A stretch of DNA of 64,000 bases from Acanthosoma haemorrhoidale (lineage: Eukaryota > Arthropoda > Insecta > Hemiptera > Acanthosomatidae): contig OV884012.1 of the NCBI GenBank assembly GCA_930367205.1, positions 47,575,239 to 47,639,238 on the forward strand. Reading direction: 5' to 3'. Made by a program: the position numbers and the translations under genes. This document shows positions 23,451 through 34,026 of the stretch, piece by piece. The notes under the pieces are model-generated. The model was not told where the DNA came from, searched no databases, and was given only the letters and a program-made list of their open reading frames with translations. The stretch's first letter is position 1; each line of letters starts with the position of its first letter.

Positions 23451-23576
23451 AGGCAACTTTATAGACTAGAAAACTGTTTACTCCATCGTTCCCACAATGG
23501 TTTGATTCTAGATAACAAGCCGGATCCTGCCAGAGACTAGAACTGTCAAATAAAAGAATGTAAAAGGCCAGCAAGC

Positions 23577-23668
23577 AACACTTTTGGGGATATATAAAGT
23601 TAAACGATATTAAACAACAGCAACAGTAACACTTTTGGGGATATACAAAGTTAAACGATATTAAACAA
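23577..23668 (+). repeat. Two tandem 41-bp repeats, 51-bp period
   Basis: Copies at 23577-23617 and 23628-23668 differ at one base (TATATAAAG versus TATACAAAG) and are separated by a 10-bp CAGCAACAGT spacer. Each has ACACTTTTGGGG followed by GTTAAACGATATTAAACAA. Confidence 0.9.
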
Positions 23669-23735
23669 ATTTAGTCTTTGACTAACATCCGAGTAGGTAA
23701 TTGTTCTGGACATTGTTAAGAAACAACGACAACAA

Positions 23736-23963
23736 TATGTTAAACTGAATGAACTAATAACCATAAATAGAGCCACTCAGTGAGTAAATTAACTCTTAAC
23801 ATGTTATTTTAAACAAAACACTATATACCCATTACTCCAACCAGTAAATTATAGTGGATTTAGTTTCCTTTTATTTACTTTATACACCATGTGCTTAACC
23901 TTACAAGCTCTATACTTGATATTTACAGTCACATATACACAATATTACTTAACACCACCCATT
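23736..23963 (+). repeat. 228-bp direct repeat, copy B (LTR-like)
   Basis: Second copy of the repeat at 22234-22461, about 97% identical, with the TG...CA unit at 23738-23961. The two are 1502 bp apart start to start. Flanks differ on all sides: GGTA and TTTA around copy A, AATA and TTCA around copy B. Confidence 0.85.
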
Positions 23964-24299
23964 CACTGTCATCAGTGTAGCGGCTGTAAGGTCTGATTGG
24001 TCCATTCGAAGTCTGGTTAGAGCTGTTTCATCTCTTTTAGGCTCGTTTATTAATGACGCTCTAAAGTACAATGAATGCTAAATCTATTCTGTGACATTTT
24101 TGTCGAGCACTAATGTAGTCCAAGTCATTTTCATGGGCCATTGGCTGTTTTAGTCACGTCTAACGATGGAATCAATCAAGATTCAACTCTTTTCCAAAAC
24201 CGTTGGGACTGTCTACCATAGATGTCATGGCAGGGATTAACGTATTTTATTTCATCAACAGTATTAGATTTCTAAAAATAACAGGAGCGTAAAGGCTGA
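23964..24299. other. Noncoding
   Basis: No gene recognised. Confidence 0.4.
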
Positions 24300-24560
24300 C
24301 AGTGAAAGCTGCTGAATTACAATTCTGCGATTACATTTACAAGGGAGAGGACAGACGCTGGGGCATAAACTCTTGTCCACGCATTTAATTGAAATCCAGC
24401 GAAGCATTTGCTCCCTTTAAAGCACTGACTAGGGCAGGGGATTTAGGAGGGGAGATCACTTTGAGGGCTCGCCTTAGGGGATCGGACCTCGGTTGCCACG
24501 AATCTTGTCATCTCCATGCATAATTAAATATTGGCTTTAACCGTTTTCTAAGCAGTGGTG
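24300..24560. promoter_or_regulatory. GC-richer island, candidate conserved noncoding element
   Basis: GC-richer than the flanks with no frame. It includes CCATGCATAATTAAATATTGG (24514-24534), an octamer/homeodomain-like composite, and CATTTAATTGAAATCC at about 24380. A regulatory role is inference. Confidence 0.3.
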
Positions 24561-26059
24561 AGCAGTGTGTTCATGAACTGCTAAAACCGTATGTATAATT
24601 GATGCAAATTGGTGAACTTTTGTGGAGTGTCACAAGGGTTCCGACCACAAACCGACACGAAGACGCTTTTCTTGCTAGATTGGAATATCCCATGCGTGAT
24701 GACACACGATCCACCTCTTAATTAATAGAAGATAAATGTTGATCTGGAACAAACACGATCTACTGTTGTAAGTAAGTATGGACATCATGTTTCGTCTATC
24801 TGTCGGTCTGTGCATATATGGAGTTTCTGTGATAACCATTGAAAAATAAATATTCAAATCATCTGAAATGTTTAGGTATATTCCTTAAAAACTGGAGATT
24901 TGCTGTTCAGGCATTGATTCAAATGCAATAATAAAAGGTGCAACTAGTTATATGGTGTTCGACTTTCTGCGTGACATTCTCCCACAATTACTCAAAATGC
25001 TACTTTTAGAGGGGAAGTAAAAAAAAAAAATTCTCTAATAACTAATAAAAAAGGACTTGAGTAGTGTTTTGAATTGACTGGTTGGAAGTTATGTAGATTT
25101 AAAGGTATTTTTCGTATTTATTGTATTTATACACTTTAATTATATTTGTATAAAAAAATATAATAAAAAACATGACAATTCTCCAAACAACAAGACAAGA
25201 AGTACGTAGATAATATTACTTGTTTTCTTGTTGGATAGAAAATAGAAATGTTTTTACATCACGATTTTTTTAGGTGCTATGAATAGTTAAGAAATGAGAA
25301 GAATGATTTTGAAATATCACAGCATTTATAGTCCTGAAGAAGCTAGAAATGGTGATTGGTCAACTGACGATGTAAAAACGAGAATAAATAATTGGAGTGA
25401 CTCTAACGCCTTTTTTACAAAATATTATTTTTCATATAGTTTTAAATTTACTCAATTGTTATTAAAAACGATTTGGTCTATAAAACAACAGAAATCCTTG
25501 ATTTAATTGGCCAACCTGGTTATTGGACCGATTATAGGATCAACTACTATTGAAACCATTATCTAGTACTGTTTAGGTAATCGTGCAGATAATATGTAAA
25601 GTCAGAAAAAGGGAAATGCTATTGTGGATTCAAGTCGAGGAGAATATGTGAAGAGACTTGAAGCAAAGTCCTTTTCTAGAGAATGGCCGCAAATATTCTG
25701 CTTAACGGTGCCTGCATAAGCAATATGGATTCTCTACCGAAGCTGTCTATGGACTTTATTCATTTCCTTTCGGTTCTGCCTTCTTTGCCTAATGTATTCT
25801 TTACCTGCTCTGCTGAAGATAATTTCAATAAACGTAACCGTGGTATATACTATCAGATACAGTATATTACCACTTGCTGCCTCTGTATAATATTTGATCT
25901 GTAGATCGGTAAACTTGATGTTTCCTTTTCATAATCATTTTTTTCTCAAAAAAAATTCTCATCAATTTTCTTTTAAAAAAAAGCTTCAGAACCCCTTTAA
26001 TTATTTTTTTATATTTTTACATCAACCGCTTCTTCTAAGTCCACTGTGGTTTAGAATAT
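24561..26059. other. Noncoding, AT-rich
   Basis: No supported gene. The ATG frames at 25294-25506 (70 codons) and 25683-25904 (73 codons) have no recognisable motifs, and upstream splice context is not convincing. Confidence 0.4.
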
Positions 26060-26505
26060 TTTAACTACTATCCAATAAAGGCAGCAGTGTCCTGGCCTTT
26101 AACCTATATAATTCTCTATAACCTATACGCCGCTGATGTCCCCTCTACTCCCATACCTTTTTTGAAATATTTGCAATGATACTGCAGTCTTGTCATTCCA
26201 TAAAGACCCCAATGCAGCATCCCGTAACCTTCAAAAACACCTTGATGAGATCGGTTATTGGTGCAACCAGTGGCGGATCAAAGTTAATGAATCAAAATGT
26301 GCCCGCATTACCTTTACCCACTGCCTAAAGTCCTGTACTCTATTTTTTGTTGATTCCATTCCTCTTCCTATATCCGAGACAGAACGGTATTTAGGCTTAT
26401 CTCGACAAAAAGCTAACAATGAACCCACACACAAGGCTAAAAGACAAGAACTTAACCGACGCTTTGGACAACTGTACAGACTACAATTACATATGGACCA
26501 ATAAG
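26060..26505 (+). pseudogene. Jockey-family reverse transcriptase fragment
   Basis: Plus-strand copy of part of ORF2 of the LINE at 58385-63168, from just before the catalytic FADD box to the thumb. Shared peptides include NLQKHLDEI, YWCNQWRIKVNE, SIPLP, RYLG and KRQELNRRFGQLYRL. The catalytic box reads F-A-N-D instead of F-A-D-D, and frames shift around 26170 and after 26400. Both ends are lost and there is no poly(A) tail, so this is an internal fragment of an old insertion. Confidence 0.85.
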
Positions 26506-28319
26506 GCAGATTGCAATTTTATCACAATGAAGATTTTGAAATATTTTTACATCAGGCGTTCAGGCCTCTTTAGGACTAAAAATCAAGCACATAACATGTA
26601 AAACACAATTTAAATATTCAGCTATTCTATATATCTATACAATAATCAATGATAAAGTTAGTATTGACTCCAAGAAAAAAAAGGAAAGTCCTACGATTTT
26701 ATCACTCTGCTACTATTGCGTACATCTCTGCAATGTTTAATGATAACTTATAAATAGCTAGTAATAATACATTAAAGGCAACTTTGCTACATACAGTTGA
26801 GAGCACCCTTTATAAAAATTATAAAACAGAAAAATATAATTTTCTGGTAGGTTCAAATAAGATAAGCAAATGAATTAAAGTATTCTTATAAAAGCTCCCC
26901 TTGGTGTTTCTAGTGAAGCTGCATTGAAATGCTGCTTTTGAAAGGAAATTGGGAAAAAAGGGTAAGGGTTGGCATGATCACATAAACAATTAATGATGTA
27001 AACAGACAACAGTCACTTAGATCGATTTACGAGTACGTGCTGCTTAAAACAAAATACAGGGGGTCAGACCGTCAACTTGTAAATAATATTATGCAAGCAC
27101 CTTTCTTGACAGTGTGAAGTATTCAACTTTATAAATGTTAAATAAAGCAAACAAGCTATGGTACCATGAGAACGGTGACCATTTACAAACCCAAGATATT
27201 TAACTTCATTAAGAAAATTCCAATAAGAAACCATTTCTATTGTCCATTTAACAAGTACAACTGTGCTGGAAGAGGTTGTGGGACTTGTACAAGAGATATA
27301 AACCCTTAGTCCGTAGACAGTGAAATATATTGATTATTTTCAGGTACTAAACCACAAACAACACTTCATGTTAAAAATACAAAAACACGAAAACATAAAT
27401 CACCATGAAGAAACATTGATCAATGATTTTCCAATTATATTTTCTTTCATTTATTTATTTTTTTCATTTAAAACATCAATAATTCAATATAATTCATAAA
27501 AAACCTAAAAATTGAAAATTGTCTATACCTAAATTTTAGCAAATTTAGACAAACCAAGGTACATTTGATGTTTTCGTTTAAAGTTTTAACTTGTTAGAAT
27601 ATTATTGAAAGATTTTATAAAAAATGTACAGTATATATTTTGGTCTTTAATTGTAAGCAAAATTGTTTTTTTTCAATAACGAAACAAACGACGTAGAAGC
27701 TATACTAAAAAATACTTACTTGATTCTAGTCAGTTCCTAAAAAAAATAAAAGTTCTCGGTTTTTTTTCTATTAACAATATTTCATTCAACAACTATGGGG
27801 AGGTGGGGGAAACTATAAAACTTAAATAGCCTATGAGCTGGCACTTGAGTCATCGTTAAATAGTTTTTTATTGTATACTTGGAGGTGTATTACCTACTCA
27901 AGAATGACACATTACACACTGTCATAGAGTGTATCTCAAAACTTTCTGGTTGATTGGAGATCATTAAAATACAAACACGCCGACAAACCAAATTTAATTG
28001 ACGTACTTTAACGAAATTAGAGCATTGTGATAATGTTGTATTCAATAACTACTTATCTGATAACTACATTTTATTTTAGAAACGGTTGTAAGGATGATTT
28101 TATGTAACTTATATTATACATGGTGCAGTGATACAAAGTAAATAAACACGAAACTATAAAAAAAAATGCTTTATTATCTACAAAAAAATTTAAAACGATT
28201 GAATTTATAAGTTTTATTTTTTGATAATTAAAATGATAGCCGTACAAAAGTTCCTTTCTACATTGCTCAGAATATTATAAAGAAATATTTATCTTATACG
28301 TTGCCTCAGTATCCAAGAC
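26506..28319. other. Noncoding, AT-rich
   Basis: No supported gene apart from a small cysteine-containing frame at 27166-27309, listed separately. Mostly low-complexity A/T. Confidence 0.45.
27166..27309 (+). CDS. Small cysteine-containing ORF, unknown
   Basis: ATG to TAG, 47 codons. The C-terminal half has a C-x6-C-x4-C-x2-C spacing within HFYCPFNKYNCAGRGCGTC, preceded by a basic stretch (KPKIFNFIKKIPIRN). No signal peptide or transmembrane segment is seen. It could be a short peptide gene, an exon or a chance frame; neighbours give no support. I do not recognise it. Confidence 0.15.
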   Translation: MRTVTIYKPKIFNFIKKIPIRNHFYCPFNKYNCAGRGCGTCTRDINP

Positions 28320-28700
28320 TATGTATGTTGGCTCTGTTGGGCTTAGTATTACAGTAACGAGGGATGATTCGCCTCTGGTAGGGACGTTTAAGGGGGAAAA
28401 GTATTTTGTTATTTACACTCCTTTACCCAATTTGTCCGATTTGCCACTCCAGCAACAATGTGAGCGGTGCAAAACCATCGCCCCTGTAGGGGTAGGTTCC
28501 TTAATATGTTTTCAGGGTTCAAAAGAGACAGCCGAGAAGGGAGTATAAAGGAATTCCTAGGATACTTGGGATGGCAACGGGAAGAGACAAGCCTGGATCA
28601 ATTGAAGGCAAAACCTTCTTTATCAACAGGACAGGGAAAACTCTGAGATCCCCCCTTTGAGTTGCATTCTTAACCAACCAATACTATATAATACTGTATT
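28320..28700. promoter_or_regulatory. GC-richer island, candidate noncoding element
   Basis: Rises above the flanking composition. A 75-codon plus-strand ATG frame (28321-28548) spans part of it without known motifs. GGAGTATAAAGG near 28540 is TATA-like. It is either a regulatory element or a remnant exon; undecided. Confidence 0.25.
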
Positions 28701-30837
28701 GTATATTGGTAATTTGGGAGTGTGGATTAAGCAAACAGGCCCATTGGCAGTCTTAGAATACGGCACTAGGTTAGGCGCCCACATGCGATCAGTCATGTGA
28801 TGATTTATTCAAAGAATTCATAACAATTTTATTCAATTGGAGGTACGCCCACTAGCGATAAAATAATCATAGCGCTTAAATAAAAGTTCTATTTTCTTTG
28901 TGACACGACTATGAATTATTGGTTGATGGATCTTCCAATTTTTTTTTGGATTTCGCAAATAATTGATGAAAATTGAAAAATTTTTAGATCATCGTGAATC
29001 TTATAAAATTGGCCTTCTATGAGCCTGATACTAACAACGGATCAGCTTCAAATACTAACGAACGGATGCACCTAATACTAAAGATATAATTTTGCTTTCA
29101 CATTATATTATAATGCCATATTATTCCTTTTACTGAAGTCATATCATTTTTAGGGTATTATTGGTAATTTCAAAAGCTATAAATCCTGATCTGAAGGCCT
29201 TCCTTATAAGAAACCCTCATGTTTTTACACAAGGATTCATGTGTACTGTATGTTGGATGTATGTCTGTATTGAATTGATTGATTGAATTAATAATTGAAG
29301 GGGCAAATGGATAAATGTGATATGAGACAACTTTTAGAAAATCGTCTTTTCATCATTGATGAAGTGTTATATGCTACTCTATCATGTCACTTCGTGCCAG
29401 TTTCTGAAAACATATAATTTCTGTAAAAGTGCCGAGATAAAGCTGTTTCGTAACACTATACGGCCTGACCTCAAAAAACTTAAGTTGTTTTTCTCAATTT
29501 TAGGTTATCGTAACATATATCACTTTTATCCACTTCCCCCTATAGTAACTTCGCTTATCGTCCTAGACGCATGTAGGTTAGGGGATGACTCGACACCAAC
29601 AATCATAATTCAGTATCTTTGAATGGTAATAAAAAAATAAATATGTTTTCGTGGCCCGACCACAATGTTTTTGGAAGTGAGACATATTGCGTGGCAGTGG
29701 TGGTTGATGCCCTGTATTTGTTGATAGTTAAATCCTCACCAATACCCAAGGAAAATAACACAACCACTCTGCCAAATGGATGGATGGTATTACAATAAAA
29801 GCATTTACTTGTTAAATGGAACCCTTGTCAAAATTGCCTAGGCTTCAGGCCATTAATTGACATTGCTTAGGGTTTGTCGTTTGGTCTTGTCGGCTTAATA
29901 GTCACTAGGCGTCGTCACCCAGTTAGACTGCTCAATTTGCGGTTGATAGTTGTGTGACTGAAGCTTTTTATCAATAGCATCATAGGGGCATCAAGAGGGA
30001 CTAGCATGGAAAATATCATGCCTCTAAAAAAATTATTGCTTCATCTGAAGTTGCACACCATGCTAAGAACGGTTTTAATAAAATCGTCTAACTATAGTTT
30101 AAAAAAAAAATGAAAACTATCATACAGTTGATCAAGAAGTCAAGATCATTAATTTTATAGCTTAATAAAAGTCATAGACTTTTTTAATACGCATAATTAA
30201 TATATGTATGACATTTACTCTTGCTTATTGGAATATTTTCCATGTACAAATGGCAAAATATTTGACCAAATATTACACTTAGTTTCATTTTAATATATTT
30301 TATACAAATAAAAAAATAGGCCAAAATAGTTATAGAAAGTGATTTTGTTGTCATTGTTTCACTAATGCGCACAGTGTGTAACAGGCCAAATTGTGGGACA
30401 AGAACATTTTATTCTACGGTTTGATTGTTCTGGTTATGATGACTAATACTTTATTTTGATGTTTTGTGAAACATTTATGCATTTTTGACCATTTAGAAGC
30501 TTGAGCAATATTTTTATATTAAAAAACTCCAGTACGGAATAAAATGTTTAAAAAAAATCGTTATTATTATGGTTGAAAATTAGATTGTGGATGATGTCCT
30601 TGAATTTTACCAAATAATATTTTGCCCGTCACTCAACCACAATGGAATAAATGTAAATACAAACAGAAACTCATCATTAGCATCGGAGTTTCCAAATATC
30701 CGTACTGTGACCAGAGTTTCCGTCACATCCCCATTTGCTAATTAAGGTGAATGAGGAATTACAAAGTACATTGTTTAAAACTTCAATTTAACGTTCAACA
30801 GCATGACTTGAAGTTTGATTTCGGCGCACGTTTCTGT
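28701..30837. other. Noncoding
   Basis: AT-rich with a moderately GC-richer zone at about 29640-30010 that includes GGCCATTAATTGACATTG (homeodomain-like). Another patch at 30590-30760 contains TTTGCTAATTAAGG. No gene recognised; the 88-codon frame at 29356-29622 has no family features. Confidence 0.4.
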
Positions 30838-31495
30838 CACAGAAATATTTTCATCAAAAGAGTAACATAACTTTTTTTTTTTTTTTTTTTTTTTTATTTC
30901 AAAACCTCAAACAAAATACAATGTACAATAAGAAAAATAACAAAATAATCGAACTTTACAAATTTCTCCTCTTCCTGCATTTAAATGCATTTGGAGGAGT
31001 GCATACTACAATAAATTTTGATGTTGTTAAAAGTACTCAGTCTTATATTTACACTACCTAGTGTACAATACCTGATCACCTGATGAGGCTCACCTCCTAT
31101 TTGTCACCGATGGAGTAACATAACTTTTTGGACGTATGCATTTATGATTAGGTGGAAACACTTTGTGTCCCGCCTTCAATAACCACTTTTTCATCTGTTT
31201 ATATGAGTGACTGGTGCATTTAGAGCCTACGTAATAAGCTAATGCCTCGACACTGTTCAAGTTCAAATTTGTGTTGGCAACACAAATAACATCACCAGAT
31301 TTTGTTTTTTCTGAAGATTCTCAACTTTTTCTAATCTACGTTTCTGTGACCCGACAAACGATTTCCTTCTTCAACAGTAGTGATCAACTCACCGGCTCTT
31401 CACGATCGCACTAAGTCTTCAACCCTACGTGTTTTTTTGGTTTAGAAAGACGAGTTTTCAAAGTTATTTTTGGCCCGAACTTAAAGCCGACTTTA
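30838..31495 (-). pseudogene. Decayed coding remnant of unknown family, split by a retroposon
   Basis: From about 31310 down to 31115 the minus strand is open for about 63 codons with strong coding texture: SGDVICVANTNLNLNSVEAL, then AYYVGSKCTSHSYKQMKKWL, then LKAGHKVFPPNHKCIRPKSY. A retroposon (30872-31112) interrupts it; beyond the insertion the frame continues for only a few codons to a stop near 30840. Upstream, broken frames give FKFGPKITLKTRLSKPKKH and KKEIVCRVTET at about 31490-31350. The basic, cysteine-containing texture suggests a DNA-associated or transposon-related protein. I cannot name the family. Confidence 0.5.
30872..31112 (-). mobile_element. Short poly(A)-tailed retroposon with target-site duplication
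   Basis: A 24-base T run (30872-30895) is followed by about 217 bp of non-repetitive sequence. The words flanking the unit are the same: GAGTAACATAAC at 30860-30871 and again at 31113-31124, extended by shared T bases, giving a duplication of 12 to 17 bp. This is the signature of target-primed reverse transcription of a minus-strand transcript, either a SINE or a 5'-truncated LINE end. No tRNA-like boxes were seen. Its body does not match the other repeats in this window. Confidence 0.85.
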
Positions 31496-31576
31496 TTAAG
31501 ATGATAAGGAAGCACCTGGCTAATGCGCACTTAGGTTAAATTCTGCCTGCGTTCTCCAACCAATTTTTATTTTTAT

Positions 31577-31747
31577 TTAACAGCAAAACGGTACATCGTC
31601 GTATGCAATACGCCCTGAAAGAGGATTTGTCAAAAAAATTGAAATTTGTAACTGTAAGTACCTCTCTAAATCACATAAATGTACACACGTAACACTAAAT
31701 GTTGGCATAATAAAATCCGTTAGATGAGATTCTTCAAATGACTCCAT
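31577..31747 (-). CDS. Small ORF or exon, unknown
   Basis: ATG at 31747, 56 codons, stop at 31577, starting MESFEESHLTDFIMPTFSV. It contains a possible splice donor after 31662 (AG/GTACTTACAG on the minus strand) and an acceptor-like CCTCTTTCAG 47 bases on; splicing would extend the frame past 31579. A further 30-codon ATG frame lies just upstream (31911-31819). It may belong with the remnant at 30838-31495 as a 5' exon. No family recognised. Confidence 0.25.
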   Translation of the reverse strand: MESFEESHLTDFIMPTFSVTCVHLCDLERYLQLQISIFLTNPLSGRIAYDDVPFCC

Positions 31748-31911
31748 TTTTGAAAAAGACCAGGCACGATGTGAAAAAAATGTATCACAGCAAAAGTAAT
31801 ATTTTTAACTTCAACCGCCTATGTCTCATCGCTCTGGACAATATTAATAATTTTACCTTTCCCTCTGGGTTTTTCTGGTGAAGCGAGCAGTTTCAGCGGC
31901 ATTGCTACCAT

Positions 31912-34026
31912 TTTGCCGTATTTTACAATTTATAGTGAAAGAATATGAAAAAAAGGTTTAAAAATAAAAATAAAGTGAAAAATTGTTTTCTATTCTATCG
32001 CAATCGAACCTGTTACTCCACTAATATGAATAGCCCACGACAACAATTACATCACAACAGTACAATGTGTGTTATATTAAATTGCAAATAAACAGTAATT
32101 AGCTTATTCACTTCAAAGACATAGAGAGAAGAATAAAAGTAGTTATTATTTTCAGAATTTTTTTTTTACAAAGCTTATAATTTAGTTACTACTTTTTATT
32201 ATTTATTTAATTCTTCCACGTTGAACTTTTGACATTACATGAGGGAATACAGTTCTCAACCAACATTAAATTAGTGTTGCATGACAAGTCTGTAGGTGAA
32301 TAATATATATTCCGTCAGAGCTCTGCTCTAAGTTATAGGCGGCTGTATCTCCATTAACCGGCTGGCTGTATGCCAGTGTTGTCATTTAGCCAGGCCACAA
32401 TCAATTTACCAGGGCAACATGGCGGTGGGTATATTAACAAGGGCTATGTTTGGTTTGTTTTCGCTATTAGTTCGCTGGTTCCCGGAGGAGACCATTCTGC
32501 GGTGTATTCACCCTATATACGTATGTGTAAATATATAAATACAAATATATTATTACAGTGTGTCTCTTATCCTTGGTAGATAGTAGAGCTTCAAAAATAC
32601 TACACAACCATTGACAATTAATTTATTCCTTCATATTTTTTTCATGGGGCTAGGATTATTTTTAGCATCATCCGGGTGTCAAATTGAACTACCAAGCGAA
32701 AAATAATTGTCTAAAACAAACACTAGTTGTGTAGACCAGTTAACGTTAATAACTTGTAATTATAGCTTGGATATATATATCCAACAGGGGATCAGGACGT
32801 CAAGACTTTTAATTTGATGAAATCATAAAAAACTATATTTTTTAATAATTAATTAATCAATTACTTCAGATTTATGGATAAGGCTTCATTTCACATGTAT
32901 TTCGTACCTCAAATTGGGATTCTAAGTAAAATATCATATCTCCACTTAACGGTGGTGACTCACCAAGCATTGAACAGGCTTTCATCCCAGTAACCAACAA
33001 AACGCTAAAAGCCATTAGTCATAATATTACGTCTGTTACTACGACAATAGTTCACACATTTTTTTTTTATGCTCACTACCCCATAAATCGTAGGTATCCA
33101 AGTCCAATACAAGACTGGCAGCCACACTTATGTTGCTATGATTTTGAAAAATACAACTAAACCCTAAAAGTGTAAATTGAAACTTAACGATTGTCCTAGG
33201 ATAACTGTTGGCACAGTCGTAGGGAATTCATCAGCCTTTCATATTTAGGACTCCTATTGGAGATACGTTTTTATCTATAGTACATTTAGTGACTATGACA
33301 GTTTATTTAATTTTTATAAGCAATATTGAATAACTTTGAACGTAAATTTTATGAACGAAATTAAGGGTGTAGAAAGAAAAAAAAACATCAGTAAGAGAAA
33401 CATCTAAGTCTTATTTAAATAAGTCTCTTAAACATTTAATAAATGATTGTGAAAAGACTACTTAGTATTTTTTTGAAAAACAAATACTCCATTTTCGCGT
33501 TTAATCATCGCAATAGGTATAAATTTCCTTTTTTTTTTTCAATTATATTAATAAATATTTAGAAAAACAAATAGTCTAGTAGACAGGGACAAGGTTAAAA
33601 AGGTAAAAGAATATTTTCACGTTATCATCTTAAATTTGTCCTCTACAATTAGTAAAAACTCCACCATTAAAAGTCCATCTACGTGGTACCAGTTTGAAAG
33701 TACATCATATCTTATTCCTGCAAGTAGAGCTGGTAGTTTCGTCTTAGTCGTTGTAAAGTAGTAAGCTGGAAAAGATAGTGGATGTGTTAAGGTAGTTAAG
33801 GTGTCCATGACAGTTTTGTGAAAGTTTAAAATATCTGTCTATGATTAATTCGTTAATATATATTATTTGGATTCACTATAGAAAGCTTTGTTTAATATGT
33901 CCATAGGGGAGACGGTGATTTGATGGTAGGATAGTGGATTGAATACCTACTAAAGTTTGAATTTTTGGCTTTGATGACAAACACGTCTGCCCCAAAATTT
34001 TCGAGTGGATTCAGAAATAAATTATA
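31912..34026. other. Noncoding, with a small GC-richer patch at 32330-32520
   Basis: AT-rich. The patch has AACATGGCGG at 32416-32425, a good match to the YY1/Pleiohomeotic consensus, and CAGCC-type words. No gene recognised; frames at 32370-32579 and 33617-33808 lack motifs. Confidence 0.4.
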
